In this document: piece by piece, positions 28,341 through 37,757 of the stretch
Layout: the number at the start of each line of letters is the position of its first letter
How positions within the stretch are numbered: the first letter of the stretch is position 1
From: Neobacillus cucumis
GTDB lineage: Bacteria > Bacillota > Bacilli > Bacillales_B > DSM-18226
Assembly (NCBI RefSeq): GCF_016107705.1
Contig: NZ_JAEHGC010000014.1
Coordinates: 91,657-155,656, forward strand
Direction: 5' to 3'
Length of the DNA stretch: 64,000 nt
Notes under the pieces: generated by a model
The model's database searches: none
What the model was told of the DNA's origin: nothing
Seen by the model: the letters and a program-made list of their open reading frames with translations, nothing else
Translations under genes and position numbers: made by a program

Positions 28341-29390
28341 ATGGAAATAACTGAACAAGTGTTCAGCAATGATAATAGTCGGCAGGTAATCGAATATACA
28401 CTTGCCAACGATTCAGGCATGTCTGTCTCGTGCCTGAATTACGGTTGTGTGATTACGAAAATCATGGTCCCGGACCGGAACGGACATATCGAAAATGTTG
28501 TGCTCGGATTCGACAACTTTAATGATTACTTAGAGTGGTCTCCGTATTTTGGCGCCGTTGTGGGCCGGGTGGCAGGCCGAATTAAAGAGGCTCGTTTTGA
28601 GTTGGATGGAAAAGAATATCTTCTTGCGAAAAATGAGGGAGCTAACCATCTTCACGGCGGTCAAAAAGGCCTTAACTCCGTAATTTGGCAGGCTGAAAAA
28701 CTGGAAAAAGACCAGGCAATCGGTATAAAGTTTTTTTATCACTCTCCGGATGGTGAAGAGGGCTATCCAGGTAATTTAGAGACAGCAGTTACGTATCTAT
28801 TAACCAATAATAATGAATTACAAATAACGTTTGAAGCGAGAACTGACCAAAAAACGCTGGTCAATTTAACGAATCATTCTTATTTTAATTTGAGCGGTCA
28901 TATAAAACGGGATATTACTGAACACATCCTGCAGCTGGACAGCCATCGCTTTTTAGAATTGGGGCCGGATTTAATTCCCACTGGTAAAATGATCGAGACT
29001 GCCGGGACTCCGTTTGATTTTAGCCAAGGAAGAAGATTGCGGGATGGGATGAATTCAACGTACGATCAGAATGTTTTGGTTGGAAATGGCTACGACCACC
29101 CGCTGATTTTTTCAAAAAAAGGTGAGAATTGCGTTTGGCTCAAAGATGAAGGAAGTGGACGTGCGCTTGAGGTAACAACAGATCAACCATGTGTTGTCCT
29201 CTATACTGGCAATTTTTTAGAGGGGTCCTATTCGATTTCAGGTGTTTCGGCTCGGGATTATTTAGGAGTTTGTCTGGAAACACAGGGCTTTCCGGATGCG
29301 ATTCATCATCCAGCGTTTCCATCTATCATTTTGAATCCAGAAGAAGTATACTTTGGGAAAACAACGTATCGTTTCTTTGTTAATCAATAA
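28341..29390 (+). CDS. galM: Aldose 1-epimerase (galactose mutarotase)
   Basis: The 349-residue enzyme has the catalytic His in NLTNHSYFNLSG and conserved NEGANHLHGG and FEARTDQKTLVNLTNH segments; GFPDAIHHPAFPS near the end contains the partner residue region. It converts beta-D-galactose, released by beta-galactosidase, to the alpha anomer used by GalK. It follows galT by 18 bases with GAGGGAG as RBS. Confidence 0.95.
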   Translation: MEITEQVFSNDNSRQVIEYTLANDSGMSVSCLNYGCVITKIMVPDRNGHIENVVLGFDNFNDYLEWSPYFGAVVGRVAGRIKEARFELDGKEYLLAKNEGANHLHGGQKGLNSVIWQAEKLEKDQAIGIKFFYHSPDGEEGYPGNLETAVTYLLTNNNELQITFEARTDQKTLVNLTNHSYFNLSGHIKRDITEHILQLDSHRFLELGPDLIPTGKMIETAGTPFDFSQGRRLRDGMNSTYDQNVLVGNGYDHPLIFSKKGENCVWLKDEGSGRALEVTTDQPCVVLYTGNFLEGSYSISGVSARDYLGVCLETQGFPDAIHHPAFPSIILNPEEVYFGKTTYRFFVNQ

Positions 29391-30392
<1,002 letters not shown>

Positions 30393-30430
30393 AACGCATG
30401 GAACATTAAAACAGTTCCATGCGTTTTTTT
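30393..30430 (+). terminator. Terminator of the galKETM-regulator operon
   Basis: AACGCATGGAAC (30393-30404) pairs with GTTCCATGCGTT (30414-30425), followed by T residues. Confidence 0.95.
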
Positions 30431-30557
30431 GGTTTTTTAACCAAATTTTAATTTTATTAAGGGAATGTTAAGGATTTCTCACAATAATAGGCTTATCAAA
30501 ATAAATCAACCATGGGCATGCAGGGCGCAAGCTAACCGTGGAAAAAGGAGTTAAAAA

Positions 30558-31517
30558 ATGAAGAAATGGATTGCCATGATCATATGTGTGTTAGTCATTG
30601 GATTTGTCGGGTATCAGTATTATGCCTCAAAATCAAGCGCTCAAGAGGTTTCGACACAGATTCGAACAGCGGTGGTGCAAAAAGGAAAATTAGAGGTAAA
30701 GGTCAGTGGGTCCGGTATAATACAGCCAGTTACTAGTGAGGATATTAAATCAACAATCGATAATGATGAAATCGATGAAGTGTTAGTTGCAGCTGGTGAC
30801 AGGGTAAACGAGGGCGATAAATTGGTTACTTTTACGGATGACAGTGCCCCGATTACAGCTCCTGCGGATGGTACGATCACATCGGTTTCCGTTGCTGCCG
30901 GGGAACGAGTCACAAACGGCCAGGCTGTTGCCCATCTGACAAACTATAAAAATTTAAAAACAGTCGTCCAAATGGATGAACTGGATATTCCAAAAATTAA
31001 AAAGGATCAAAAGGTTAGTGTTACGGTCAGCTCTTACCCGGATAAAACTTACTCTGGTAAGGTAACAGCAATTGCGAATGAGGGAACATCCTCAAACGGT
31101 TCCTCAACCTTTGATGTGACGATTAAAATTAGTAATCCTGATAACTTAAAGGTGGGGATGAGTACGGAAGCAAGCATATTAACCGCTAGTAAGGAAAATG
31201 CCTTGTACGTTCCAATAGATGCCGTACACTCGGCTAATAATCAAAAGTATGTGATGGCTATTACCGCAAGTGCAGCTGCTGAGCAATCAAGCGGCACCCA
31301 GCAATTGACGGTAAAAACAGGTCTGGCAAATGACGATTATATTGAAATAATCCAAGGAGTTACGGAAGGCCAATCCATTCAATTGCCACAGTTAGCGAAC
31401 TCCTCCTCTACTAATTCAGGAAATATGATGAATAGTATGGGAGGAATGGGCTCCATGGGTGGTGGTATGCCTCCAAGCGGCGGAGGACAGGTACAAGGAG
31501 GAAGGAGTGGTAATTAA
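30558..31517 (+). CDS. HlyD/MacA-type membrane fusion (adaptor) protein
   Basis: The 319-residue protein has an N-terminal membrane anchor (about residues 4-20), then biotinyl-lipoyl-like halves and a beta-barrel domain, but no long coiled-coil hairpin between the lipoyl halves. The tail is rich in Gly, Met and Ser. Such adaptors (YknX-like) work with a MacB-type ATPase and FtsX-type permease to export peptides or antibiotics. Here the ATPase survives only as a fragment directly after this gene and no permease is present, so the export system is broken unless it borrows partners. Confidence 0.85.
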   Translation: MKKWIAMIICVLVIGFVGYQYYASKSSAQEVSTQIRTAVVQKGKLEVKVSGSGIIQPVTSEDIKSTIDNDEIDEVLVAAGDRVNEGDKLVTFTDDSAPITAPADGTITSVSVAAGERVTNGQAVAHLTNYKNLKTVVQMDELDIPKIKKDQKVSVTVSSYPDKTYSGKVTAIANEGTSSNGSSTFDVTIKISNPDNLKVGMSTEASILTASKENALYVPIDAVHSANNQKYVMAITASAAAEQSSGTQQLTVKTGLANDDYIEIIQGVTEGQSIQLPQLANSSSTNSGNMMNSMGGMGSMGGGMPPSGGGQVQGGRSGN

Positions 31518-31640
31518 CGAGCCAGCCGATGATTCTGCTTGCTGACGAACCAACCGGGGCACTTGATAGTAAAACAAGCAAGGAAATTCTTCAGGTGATG
31601 AAGGAGTTGCATGAATTAGGTCAAACATCATCTTAATTAA
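31514..31640 (+). pseudogene. Remnant of MacB/YknY-type ABC transporter ATPase
   Basis: In the frame starting after the stop at 31511, the sequence encodes [17 protein letters not shown] and continues to KELHELGQT. This is the Walker B and D-loop region of a LolD/MacB-type ATPase. A one-base loss near 31626 then shifts the frame: reading on in the next frame gives IILI, where intact relatives have IILITHD. Walker A, the signature motif and everything after the His loop are missing. Only about 40 codons remain, in the position expected for the partner of the upstream adaptor. It has no start codon of its own with an RBS. Confidence 0.85.
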
Positions 31641-31791
31641 AAGGAACCTATTTATAGGCAGCGGATCAGATTTGTCAGGAACAAGGGGAATTTATAGCAA
31701 TTATTTTTCTCTAATGCTAAAAAGTTGGACTTAAGCAAGACTTAAGGTTTTATCATCATAATAAAATAATCAATTAAGAGGAGATGGATCA

Positions 31792-32349
31792 ATGAAAAAA
31801 ACACGAAAAGCCCATTTATGGATTGGGTTGATTGCTTCAATATTAATCTTAATGGAGTCAATTACAGGATTATTAATGAATGAGCCATGGTTGGTTGGAC
31901 AGTCCACACAAATGGAAGGAAAGGGCAGCTTTCAGCCGCAGCAGATGAATCAAGGGACAGCGGCATCTGGTTCGAGTCAAACAGCCGGGCAGGCTAACGC
32001 TCAGAACCAAGAGCAAAATTCTCTAAATGGACAAAGTCAGACAAGCGGTCAAACGTCCAATGGCCAACCACAAGGTCAGATGGGGGGTAACGCCAACGGT
32101 CAATTTCTGGAACAAAAAGGTATGACGGGTGGGCCAGGGGGAGAACGCGGAACCTCCGGTACCTTCATGGGTATCATTAGAGGGCTTCACGAAGGCAGAA
32201 TCGGAACAACAAACATCAAGTGGCTGATTGACCTGACTGCACTGGCGATGATTTTCCTAACCGGATCTGGAATCTTCTTATCCATGAAGGTCTTACGGGC
32301 TGATAAAATAAGAAGAAATCGGAAAAATGGTGAGAAGGCTGTCGTGTAA
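31792..32349 (+). CDS. PepSY-type membrane protein with Gln/Gly/Asn-rich loop
   Basis: The 185-residue protein has one membrane helix near residues 9-29 (HLWIGLIASILILMESITG) and one near 144-165, resembling the PepSY-associated TM family. Between them is a roughly 90-residue low-complexity segment rich in Gln, Gly, Asn and Ser. Proteins of this kind often sit beside adaptor/ABC export clusters in Bacillus. It follows the broken adaptor-ATPase pair and has its own RBS (AGAGGAG). Function unknown. Confidence 0.7.
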   Translation: MKKTRKAHLWIGLIASILILMESITGLLMNEPWLVGQSTQMEGKGSFQPQQMNQGTAASGSSQTAGQANAQNQEQNSLNGQSQTSGQTSNGQPQGQMGGNANGQFLEQKGMTGGPGGERGTSGTFMGIIRGLHEGRIGTTNIKWLIDLTALAMIFLTGSGIFLSMKVLRADKIRRNRKNGEKAVV

Positions 32350-32356
32350 AAATAGA

Positions 32357-32389
32357 AAGAACTCCTTGAATTATTTTCAAGGAGTTCTT
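32357..32389. terminator. Bidirectional terminator overlapping the end of the DedA gene
   Basis: AAGAACTCCTTGAA (32357-32370) pairs with TTCAAGGAGTTCTT (32376-32389). The stop codon of the convergent minus-strand gene lies inside the stem at 32377-32379. Confidence 0.85.
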
Positions 32390-32979
32390 AATCTTATTCT
32401 TCTTTTTCGCTGATAGGCATAAAGAATAATGGTGACCAGGATGAAAAGGATGATTAAAATAATGCTGTATCTCGAAAAATAGCCTGCGACAGCTGTCCAA
32501 TTTTCTCCCAATATCCTTCCTAATGTAATAAAGCTAAAACACCAAATCACAGCACCCGAATAAGCAAATAAGGCAAACTTTTTATAGGTATAGCTATTAA
32601 TCCCGGCAAGATAGGCGGTAATATGACGGATTCCTGGGATAAAAAAGCCGATCAATAAGAGGAAGGGTCCCATTTTCATAAATAATTTTTTCGTCCGATT
32701 CACTCGTTCTTCTGTAATATGTAGCTTTGGCCCATATCGATTTAAAAAAGGCACCCCTAATTTTACTCCTAGGAGATAGCTTAATGTGATCCCACCGCAA
32801 GCTCCGCTTGCCGCACAAAGAAGGGAAGGAATGAAGCTAAGATTCCCTTGAAAAACGTTATATCCCACATAGGTAAGAAGAACCTCATCTGGAATCGGAA
32901 GTCCAATAATGCCGCCAATTAAGGCGATAATAATTCCCATGTATCCGAAATGAGCAATTAAGTAACTTAGTTGATGCAT
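32377..32979 (-). CDS. DedA-family membrane protein
   Basis: The 200-residue membrane protein has the VTT/SNARE-associated domain: re-entrant segment GLPIPDEVLLTYVGY, Gly-rich SGACGGITLSYLLG, the hallmark FFIPGIRHITAYLAG and several hydrophobic helices. The C-terminus is basic. DedA proteins act as lipid flippases (undecaprenyl phosphate or phosphatidylethanolamine) or affect membrane potential; the specific substrate is not evident. Start codon with GGAAGTG upstream on the minus strand. Monocistronic. Confidence 0.92.
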   Translation of the reverse strand: MHQLSYLIAHFGYMGIIIALIGGIIGLPIPDEVLLTYVGYNVFQGNLSFIPSLLCAASGACGGITLSYLLGVKLGVPFLNRYGPKLHITEERVNRTKKLFMKMGPFLLLIGFFIPGIRHITAYLAGINSYTYKKFALFAYSGAVIWCFSFITLGRILGENWTAVAGYFSRYSIILIILFILVTIILYAYQRKRRIRLRTP

Positions 32980-33211
32980 GTTATTAACACTTCCAGTTAG
33001 ATTTATAATGCCTTACCTATGTATTTTTCCTAAAGTGAATTGGGATATACAATTAGTTGTATTTCGGTTATTTGTGGTGAGGGGAGGAAGTCGAGGGAAT
33101 CTTCGCTCCCTATAGGCAATATACTAGAAGTAAACTAAAAACAGCGTAATCGTTGTATTTCTTATAAAATTTTATTGGAATCAGGGGGGAATAACCATCG
33201 ATAACCAATTT

Positions 33212-33664
33212 ATGAAAGCGGCTGTGGATATTGCTCTTAACAATGTGCTGACAAACAGCGGGGGTCCGTTCGGCGCCGTTATTGTCAAAAACGGAAGGGT
33301 TATTAGCATGGGTCGGAATCAAGTGGTGGCGGGAAAAGACCCTACGGCCCATGCGGAGGTTCAAGCCATACGGTCGGCCTGTTTGCATTTAAACAGCTAT
33401 GACATAACTGATTGCGAGCTATACACAAGCTGCGAGCCATGCCCAATGTGTTTGGGAGCCATCTATTGGGCGAAAATCAAAGCCGTTTATTATGCAAATA
33501 CCTCAGAGGACGCAGCCCGAATCGGCTTTAACGACCAATTTATCTATGAACAACTCTGTCTGCCAAAGAATCAGCGCACCATCCCAATGACCCAAATCCT
33601 CACCCAAAACTACCAACAACCCTTCCAAGCCTGGCAGCACACATCCGCCAAAACTCACTACTAA
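33212..33664 (+). CDS. guaD: Guanine deaminase (cytidine deaminase fold)
   Basis: The protein is about 150 residues and resembles B. subtilis GuaD. The zinc site is HAE (His47, Glu49) with CEPCPMC (Cys77, Cys80), and the C-terminal swapped segment includes FQAWQH. It converts guanine to xanthine for purine salvage and nitrogen release. The first ATG (33212) is 22 bases from the strong AGGGGGGA at 33183-33190. The open frame continues upstream through ATC at 33197 and ATA at 33191, so a non-standard start giving a few extra residues is possible. Not to be confused with TadA, which is a separate gene in Bacillus. Confidence 0.88.
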   Translation: MKAAVDIALNNVLTNSGGPFGAVIVKNGRVISMGRNQVVAGKDPTAHAEVQAIRSACLHLNSYDITDCELYTSCEPCPMCLGAIYWAKIKAVYYANTSEDAARIGFNDQFIYEQLCLPKNQRTIPMTQILTQNYQQPFQAWQHTSAKTHY

Positions 33665-33706
33665 AAGAAGCGACATTGAAAAGTGAAAATTAAAAGTGAC
33701 ATTAAA

Positions 33707-33760
33707 GGTGACAGGCACCGTTCGTGGACTTTTTGGTCATTTTGTCCGCGTGAGGTGGAC
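33707..33760. repeat. Dispersed REP-like element, copy 3
   Basis: GGTGACAGGCACC (33707-33719) is followed by GTTCGTGGAC and, 30 bases on, GAGGTGGAC. Head and tail match copies 2 and 4. It has no second hairpin arm, so it looks like a partial copy. The 71-codon open frame spanning it is not a gene. Confidence 0.7.
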
Positions 33761-33934
33761 AGTTTATCGATTTTAAGAGGAAATATAGGAGAAATTTATC
33801 TTCTGTGTTTCCTTTTTTTGTTGGGGAAAAAATTTTTTTGTAGTGTAAACGCCTCCATGAGTGGAAATTTCTATATTCGAAATAGATATGGAGTATAATA
33901 TGAGGAAGAAAAAAACAATCAGGAGAAGAGACTA

Positions 33935-35203
33935 TTGAATAAACAAAATAGCAAATACCGTTGGGTTGTTTTTGCCTCGGTATTGTTTACGTATTTTTTA
34001 ATTGTCAGTCAAAGAACGGCACCGGGATTAATTACGGACCAGTTAATGAAGGATTTTAATTTAACCGCATCCACCATCGGGTTAATGACAAGTATTCAAT
34101 TTTTGGCCTATGCCGGATTGCAAATTCCAATCGGTATTTTGTCAGACAGGTTTGGCCCGAATTTTTTCCTTATTATTGGTACATTGCTGAATGCGATTGG
34201 AACGGTAGTATATAGTCTTGCGCCTAATGGAGCGATCCTTGTTCTTTCTCGATTATTAGTGGGTATGGGGGATGCGACCATTTGGGTGAACCTTGTATTA
34301 ATTTTAAGTCAATGGTTCAAAGTAAAGGAATTTGTGGGACTGCTAGGGCTGGCCGGTATAGCGGGCAGTTTTGGCTTCTTGCTGGCAACCGTTCCATTTT
34401 CAGCATGGATCTCCTTATTTGGCTGGCGCCCGACTTTTTTGGTTATAGGTATTATTTTATGTCTTTGTGCACTGCTGCTTTATTTCGTGCTGGTTAAAAA
34501 GCCAAAACAGATTTTTAAGAACGAGGCACCTAAGGTTAAAATGGTAAAAAAACAGGAAAATCCATTGCAGTTACTGCGCAGGATTTTCTCGACAAGGCAG
34601 GCATGGGCGACTTTCTTTTGCCATTTTGGTGCTGTTGGTACGTATGTAGGATTTATCGGTTCATGGGCAGTACCGTATGGGATGCATGTTTATGGAATGA
34701 CGCGGTCGCATGCCAGTCAGTTCATCATGATCGGTTTGATTGGGGCAATTATCGGGGCACCACTGACCACATGGATTTCCAATCGGGTTGATTCCATTAA
34801 ACGCCCTTATTTGATAGTTCATGTAATCATCTTTATAAGCTGGGCTGCATTTCTTTTATTTAATGGTAAGCCGCCCTTCTATATGTTAATGCTTTTATTC
34901 TTTATGATTGGTTATGGTAATGGGGCAAGTGCGTTAACCTTTGCGGTAGTTCGGAATTCCTTCCCAATGAAGGAGGTGGGAGTAGTTTCAGGCTTCGCCA
35001 ATACCGGTGGATTTTTAAGTGCAGTCATACTGCCAACGGTTTTTGGGAAGGTTTTGGATCATTTTCATACTTCCGCAGCAAGTGTTGGCTACCAATACGG
35101 TTTTATTATTCCGGTATTTTTTACTGTACTGGGCCTACTTGGTGGAATCTTAATTAAAGAACAGCGTCAAGAGACTAAACAGCCAAGTGAAGTAAGGATA
35201 TAA
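33935..35203 (+). CDS. Major facilitator superfamily transporter
   Basis: The 422-residue protein has about 12 hydrophobic segments. The signature between TM2 and TM3, GILSDRFGP, marks the MFS, and a charged central loop lies near residues 190-215. The substrate is not evident from sequence. It starts at TTG 33935 with CAGGAGAAG upstream and is a single-gene unit ending in a terminator shared with modA. It is not a clear drug pump or sugar carrier by motif. Confidence 0.85.
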   Translation: MNKQNSKYRWVVFASVLFTYFLIVSQRTAPGLITDQLMKDFNLTASTIGLMTSIQFLAYAGLQIPIGILSDRFGPNFFLIIGTLLNAIGTVVYSLAPNGAILVLSRLLVGMGDATIWVNLVLILSQWFKVKEFVGLLGLAGIAGSFGFLLATVPFSAWISLFGWRPTFLVIGIILCLCALLLYFVLVKKPKQIFKNEAPKVKMVKKQENPLQLLRRIFSTRQAWATFFCHFGAVGTYVGFIGSWAVPYGMHVYGMTRSHASQFIMIGLIGAIIGAPLTTWISNRVDSIKRPYLIVHVIIFISWAAFLLFNGKPPFYMLMLLFFMIGYGNGASALTFAVVRNSFPMKEVGVVSGFANTGGFLSAVILPTVFGKVLDHFHTSAASVGYQYGFIIPVFFTVLGLLGGILIKEQRQETKQPSEVRI

Positions 35204-35212
35204 GTAAATTAA

Positions 35213-35255
35213 AAAAGAGAGGAAGCAATAAAGAAAATTGCCTCCTCTCTTTTTG
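35213..35255. terminator. Bidirectional terminator between MFS gene and modA
   Basis: A stem of about 16 pairs runs from 35214 to 35252 with one mismatch (GAGGAAGCAAT against ATTGCCTCCTC). T-runs lie on both sides. Confidence 0.85.
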
Positions 35256-35271
35256 GTTTCATTTTCTAATG

Positions 35272-36063
35272 CTAGTGCAGCCCTTTAAACCCATACTTTT
35301 CTAAAATCTTTATTGATTCTTGACTTTGAAGAAAGTTGTAGAATTGCTCCGCTTCTTTTGGGTGGGAACTATTCTTTATCACTCCTACCGGATAAATAAT
35401 CGGTCCGTGGGTATTTTCCTTGGTTTTTGCAGCAATCTTAACCTTCGGAGAAATTAATGCATCGGTTTTATAGACAATCCCTGCATCTACATTGTTTGTT
35501 TCCACATATGTAAGTACTTGGCGGACATCCTTCGCATAGACTACCTTTCCTTCAACGATTTTCCATACATGTATATGTTCTAATGTCTCCTTGGCGTACT
35601 GACCTGCGGGCACAGACTCCGGTGTCCCAATCGAAATCTTATCCGCTTTAACAAGATCTTCAAATGCGTTGATTCCTTTTTTAGAATCCTTTGGAACAAC
35701 TAACACCAGCTCATTTCCAACAAGATCTGCCCCTTTTGTCTTTTCAATTAGTCCGTCTTGAACTAATTTATCAAATTTATCCTCAGCGGCTGAGAAAAAA
35801 AGATCGACAGGGGCTCCCTGTAAAATTTGCTGTTGAAGGGTACCGGAAGCGCCGAAATTATAGTTAATAATGACATTTGGATGCTCTTTTTCAAAAGCTG
35901 TTTTAATGTCGTTCAAAGCATTTTGCAAACTAGCAGCGGCTGAAACTGTTAATTCCGCTTTTTTTTGCTTTTCTGGCTTTTTCGCCTGTTCATACGTTGA
36001 ACAGCCAGCCATGGACAGGATTAACAGCACCATTGTTAAAAATAAAAGATATTGTTTCTTCAT
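35272..36063 (-). CDS. modA: Molybdate ABC transporter substrate-binding lipoprotein
   Basis: The 263-residue protein has a lipoprotein signal with lipobox MAGC (Cys21), then a ModA fold: AAASLQNAL binding-loop start, FGASGTLQQQI, PVDLFFSAAEDKFDKL, SVPAGQYAKETLE and VDAGIVYKTDA. It binds molybdate or tungstate outside the membrane. No modB permease or modC ATPase follows on this strand; the next gene is convergent. The permease must be elsewhere, or modA is a detached copy. It is divergent from a probable regulator with repeated operators between them. Confidence 0.9.
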   Translation of the reverse strand: MKKQYLLFLTMVLLILSMAGCSTYEQAKKPEKQKKAELTVSAAASLQNALNDIKTAFEKEHPNVIINYNFGASGTLQQQILQGAPVDLFFSAAEDKFDKLVQDGLIEKTKGADLVGNELVLVVPKDSKKGINAFEDLVKADKISIGTPESVPAGQYAKETLEHIHVWKIVEGKVVYAKDVRQVLTYVETNNVDAGIVYKTDALISPKVKIAAKTKENTHGPIIYPVGVIKNSSHPKEAEQFYNFLQSQESIKILEKYGFKGLH

Positions 36064-36076
36064 AATCCATCTCCCT

Positions 36077-36122
36077 TTATAACTAAATATAATTATTTAT
36101 AACTAATTATAATTAGTTATAA
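36077..36122. promoter_or_regulatory. Tandem 20-bp operator repeats between modA and its probable regulator
   Basis: Two palindromic units overlap: 36077-36102 (near-perfect) and 36097-36122 (a perfect 26-base palindrome built on TTATAACTAATTA). TATAACTAAWTATAATT recurs with a 20-base period, and a third TATAAC half-site begins at 36118. The sites sit directly in front of the modA start. Confidence 0.75.
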
Positions 36123-36216
36123 CGAAAAAAATATATCAAAAGTCACTTTTTCATTTTTTTATTAAAAATATATTTTTCATAACCAGTAAGTTAAAATAAA
36201 GATGGAGGAGATGCAA

Positions 36217-37152
36217 ATGTCAAAGGAGCTTTCCTATACGATTGAAGAAGTATCACAGTTATTAAAAGTATCGAAATTAACCCTTTACGACCTTGTTAAA
36301 AAAGGTGAGCTGCCAGTTTTCCGTGTTGGTCGGCAGATGAGAATTGATGCAGTAGACCTTGACCATTATATTAACAATCAAAAAACCAATCAAAGGACAA
36401 ATATAAAAGCACCTGTTGTTGACTCTCACAGAAATGAAAAAAGGGAAACTAACAATATTATTATTAGCGGGCAGGACATGGTTCTGGATATTCTCAGTAA
36501 ACATATTGAGAAAAATTCTTCCTATAAGCCGCTGCGTTCCTATAATGGAAGTTTAAATAGTCTTATCTCCATGTATAATGGCGAATGCGATATTGTTAGT
36601 TTACACCTTTTTGATGGTGATTCAGGGGAATTTAATATTCCATACATAAAGAAAATTTTAGTGGGCTTCCCTTATATTTTGCTAAACCTTCTTTCAAGAA
36701 AAGCAGGTATTTATGTGAAAAAGGGAAATCCTCTTAACGTTACTACTTGGACTGATTTAAACCAGGGACATCTAAAAATCGTCAATCGGGAAAAAGGGTC
36801 AGGTGCACGAATTCTTCTTGATGAACAACTTCGACTCCATCAGATTCCGTCAAGGAACATTCATGGCTATGATCATGAAGAAACAAACCACTTAAGTGTG
36901 GCATCAGCTATTTTTTCTGGGGCAGCTGATGTGGGAGTGGGAATCGAAAAAGCTGCCAAAATAGTGGGAATCGATTTTATCCCATTAATAACTGAGCGTT
37001 ACGACCTGGTTATTCTAAAAAACTCAGAAACGGAACAACTGATCAGGGCGCTAAAGAACATTTTGTCTTCTCGGCAATTTCAATCAGAAATTAACTCTTT
37101 AGGAGATTATGATACCTCTCAGACAGGGAAAATTATTTATGAAACAAATTAA
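36217..37152 (+). CDS. One-component regulator: excisionase-type HTH plus periplasmic-binding-protein-like domain
   Basis: The 311-residue protein has an N-terminal MerR/excisionase-like helix-turn-helix at about 4-53 (YTIEEVSQLLKVSKLTLYDL; PVFRVGRQMRID). A linker leads to a PBP-like ligand domain at about 90-300 (VNREKGSGARILLDEQ; AAIFSGAADVGVGIEKAA). This architecture is known for regulators of molybdate/tungstate uptake. With divergent modA and repeated palindromes between them, it probably senses oxyanion and represses modA. ATG 36217 is chosen because GGAGGAG lies 6 bases upstream; ATG 36202 and 36211 are in frame. Confidence 0.85.
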   Translation: MSKELSYTIEEVSQLLKVSKLTLYDLVKKGELPVFRVGRQMRIDAVDLDHYINNQKTNQRTNIKAPVVDSHRNEKRETNNIIISGQDMVLDILSKHIEKNSSYKPLRSYNGSLNSLISMYNGECDIVSLHLFDGDSGEFNIPYIKKILVGFPYILLNLLSRKAGIYVKKGNPLNVTTWTDLNQGHLKIVNREKGSGARILLDEQLRLHQIPSRNIHGYDHEETNHLSVASAIFSGAADVGVGIEKAAKIVGIDFIPLITERYDLVILKNSETEQLIRALKNILSSRQFQSEINSLGDYDTSQTGKIIYETN

Positions 37153-37195
37153 AAAGAAGGCAAATGAATTTTAATTCATTCATGTCCTTCTTTTT
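37151..37195 (+). terminator. Terminator of the PBP-type regulator gene, usable by the convergent gene
   Basis: AAAAGAAGG pairs with CCTTCTTTT and the inner AATGAATT with AATTCATT. T-runs lie on both strands. Confidence 0.85.
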
Positions 37196-37203
37196 GTCTA
37201 CCT

Positions 37204-37572
37204 TTACTTCAACTGATCATTTAATACGTTTTCTTCTAAGACTGCAAATTTATCCCCGTATACCTTGGTAATATGTTTTTCTCCCCATGCACAAAGAGAG
37301 TCTAAAATGCCCTTTAAACTCCATCCATATTCACTAAGCTCATACTCTACTTTCGGCGGGACTTGGTTATGGACAATCCGTTTTACAACCCCGTCTTCTT
37401 CCAATTCTCGTAATTGCTGAGTCAGCATTTTTTGCGTAATATTGGGCATGAGGCGTTTTAATTCACTGGTTCTTTTTTTTCCATGGGTAAGATGGCAAAG
37501 AATCACACATTTCCATTTTCCGCCGATTACTTCGAGCGTAGCTTCAACTGAAATATTATATTTCTTCTGCAT
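37204..37572 (-). CDS. ytcD: HxlR-family transcriptional regulator (YtcD-like)
   Basis: The 122-residue winged-helix protein is of the HxlR family: EVIGGKWKCVILCHL, MPNITQKMLTQQLRELEEDG and the wing VEYELSEYGWSL. Cysteines at the start of helix 2 and near the C-terminus (ILC, SLCAWGE) could sense electrophiles, as in other HxlR proteins. ATG at 37572 with AAGGGGAG upstream is the start; the frame itself opens at 37599. It is divergent from ytbD-ytbE with GTAC-rich palindromes between, the same arrangement as in B. subtilis. Confidence 0.88.
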   Translation of the reverse strand: MQKKYNISVEATLEVIGGKWKCVILCHLTHGKKRTSELKRLMPNITQKMLTQQLRELEEDGVVKRIVHNQVPPKVEYELSEYGWSLKGILDSLCAWGEKHITKVYGDKFAVLEENVLNDQLK

Positions 37573-37589
37573 TTTTCTCCCCTTCTCAA

Positions 37590-37650
37590 TAGGTACCAAA
37601 AAGTACCTATATAACTTTTTAGTTCCTATATCACTTTAAAGTACGTACTT
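37590..37650. promoter_or_regulatory. GTAC-type palindromes, probable HxlR operators
   Basis: TAGGTAC...GTACCTA (37590-37609, 6-base spacer) and AAGTACGTACTT (37639-37650) lie between the divergent HxlR and ytbD genes. HxlR-family regulators commonly bind GTAC-containing palindromes. Confidence 0.6.
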
Positions 37651-37757
37651 CCATTTGTGTTAACTATATCCCATAATAACATTTGCCGGCTGACCAAAAC
37701 CACACATTTTATATATAGTTTGCCAGAAACAACTAAAAACAATAAGGAGGAGAAAAA

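Noticed and set aside
33683..33898. 71-codon frame after guaD
   Set aside because: It starts in REP-like copy 3 and has repeat-derived composition without an RBS.
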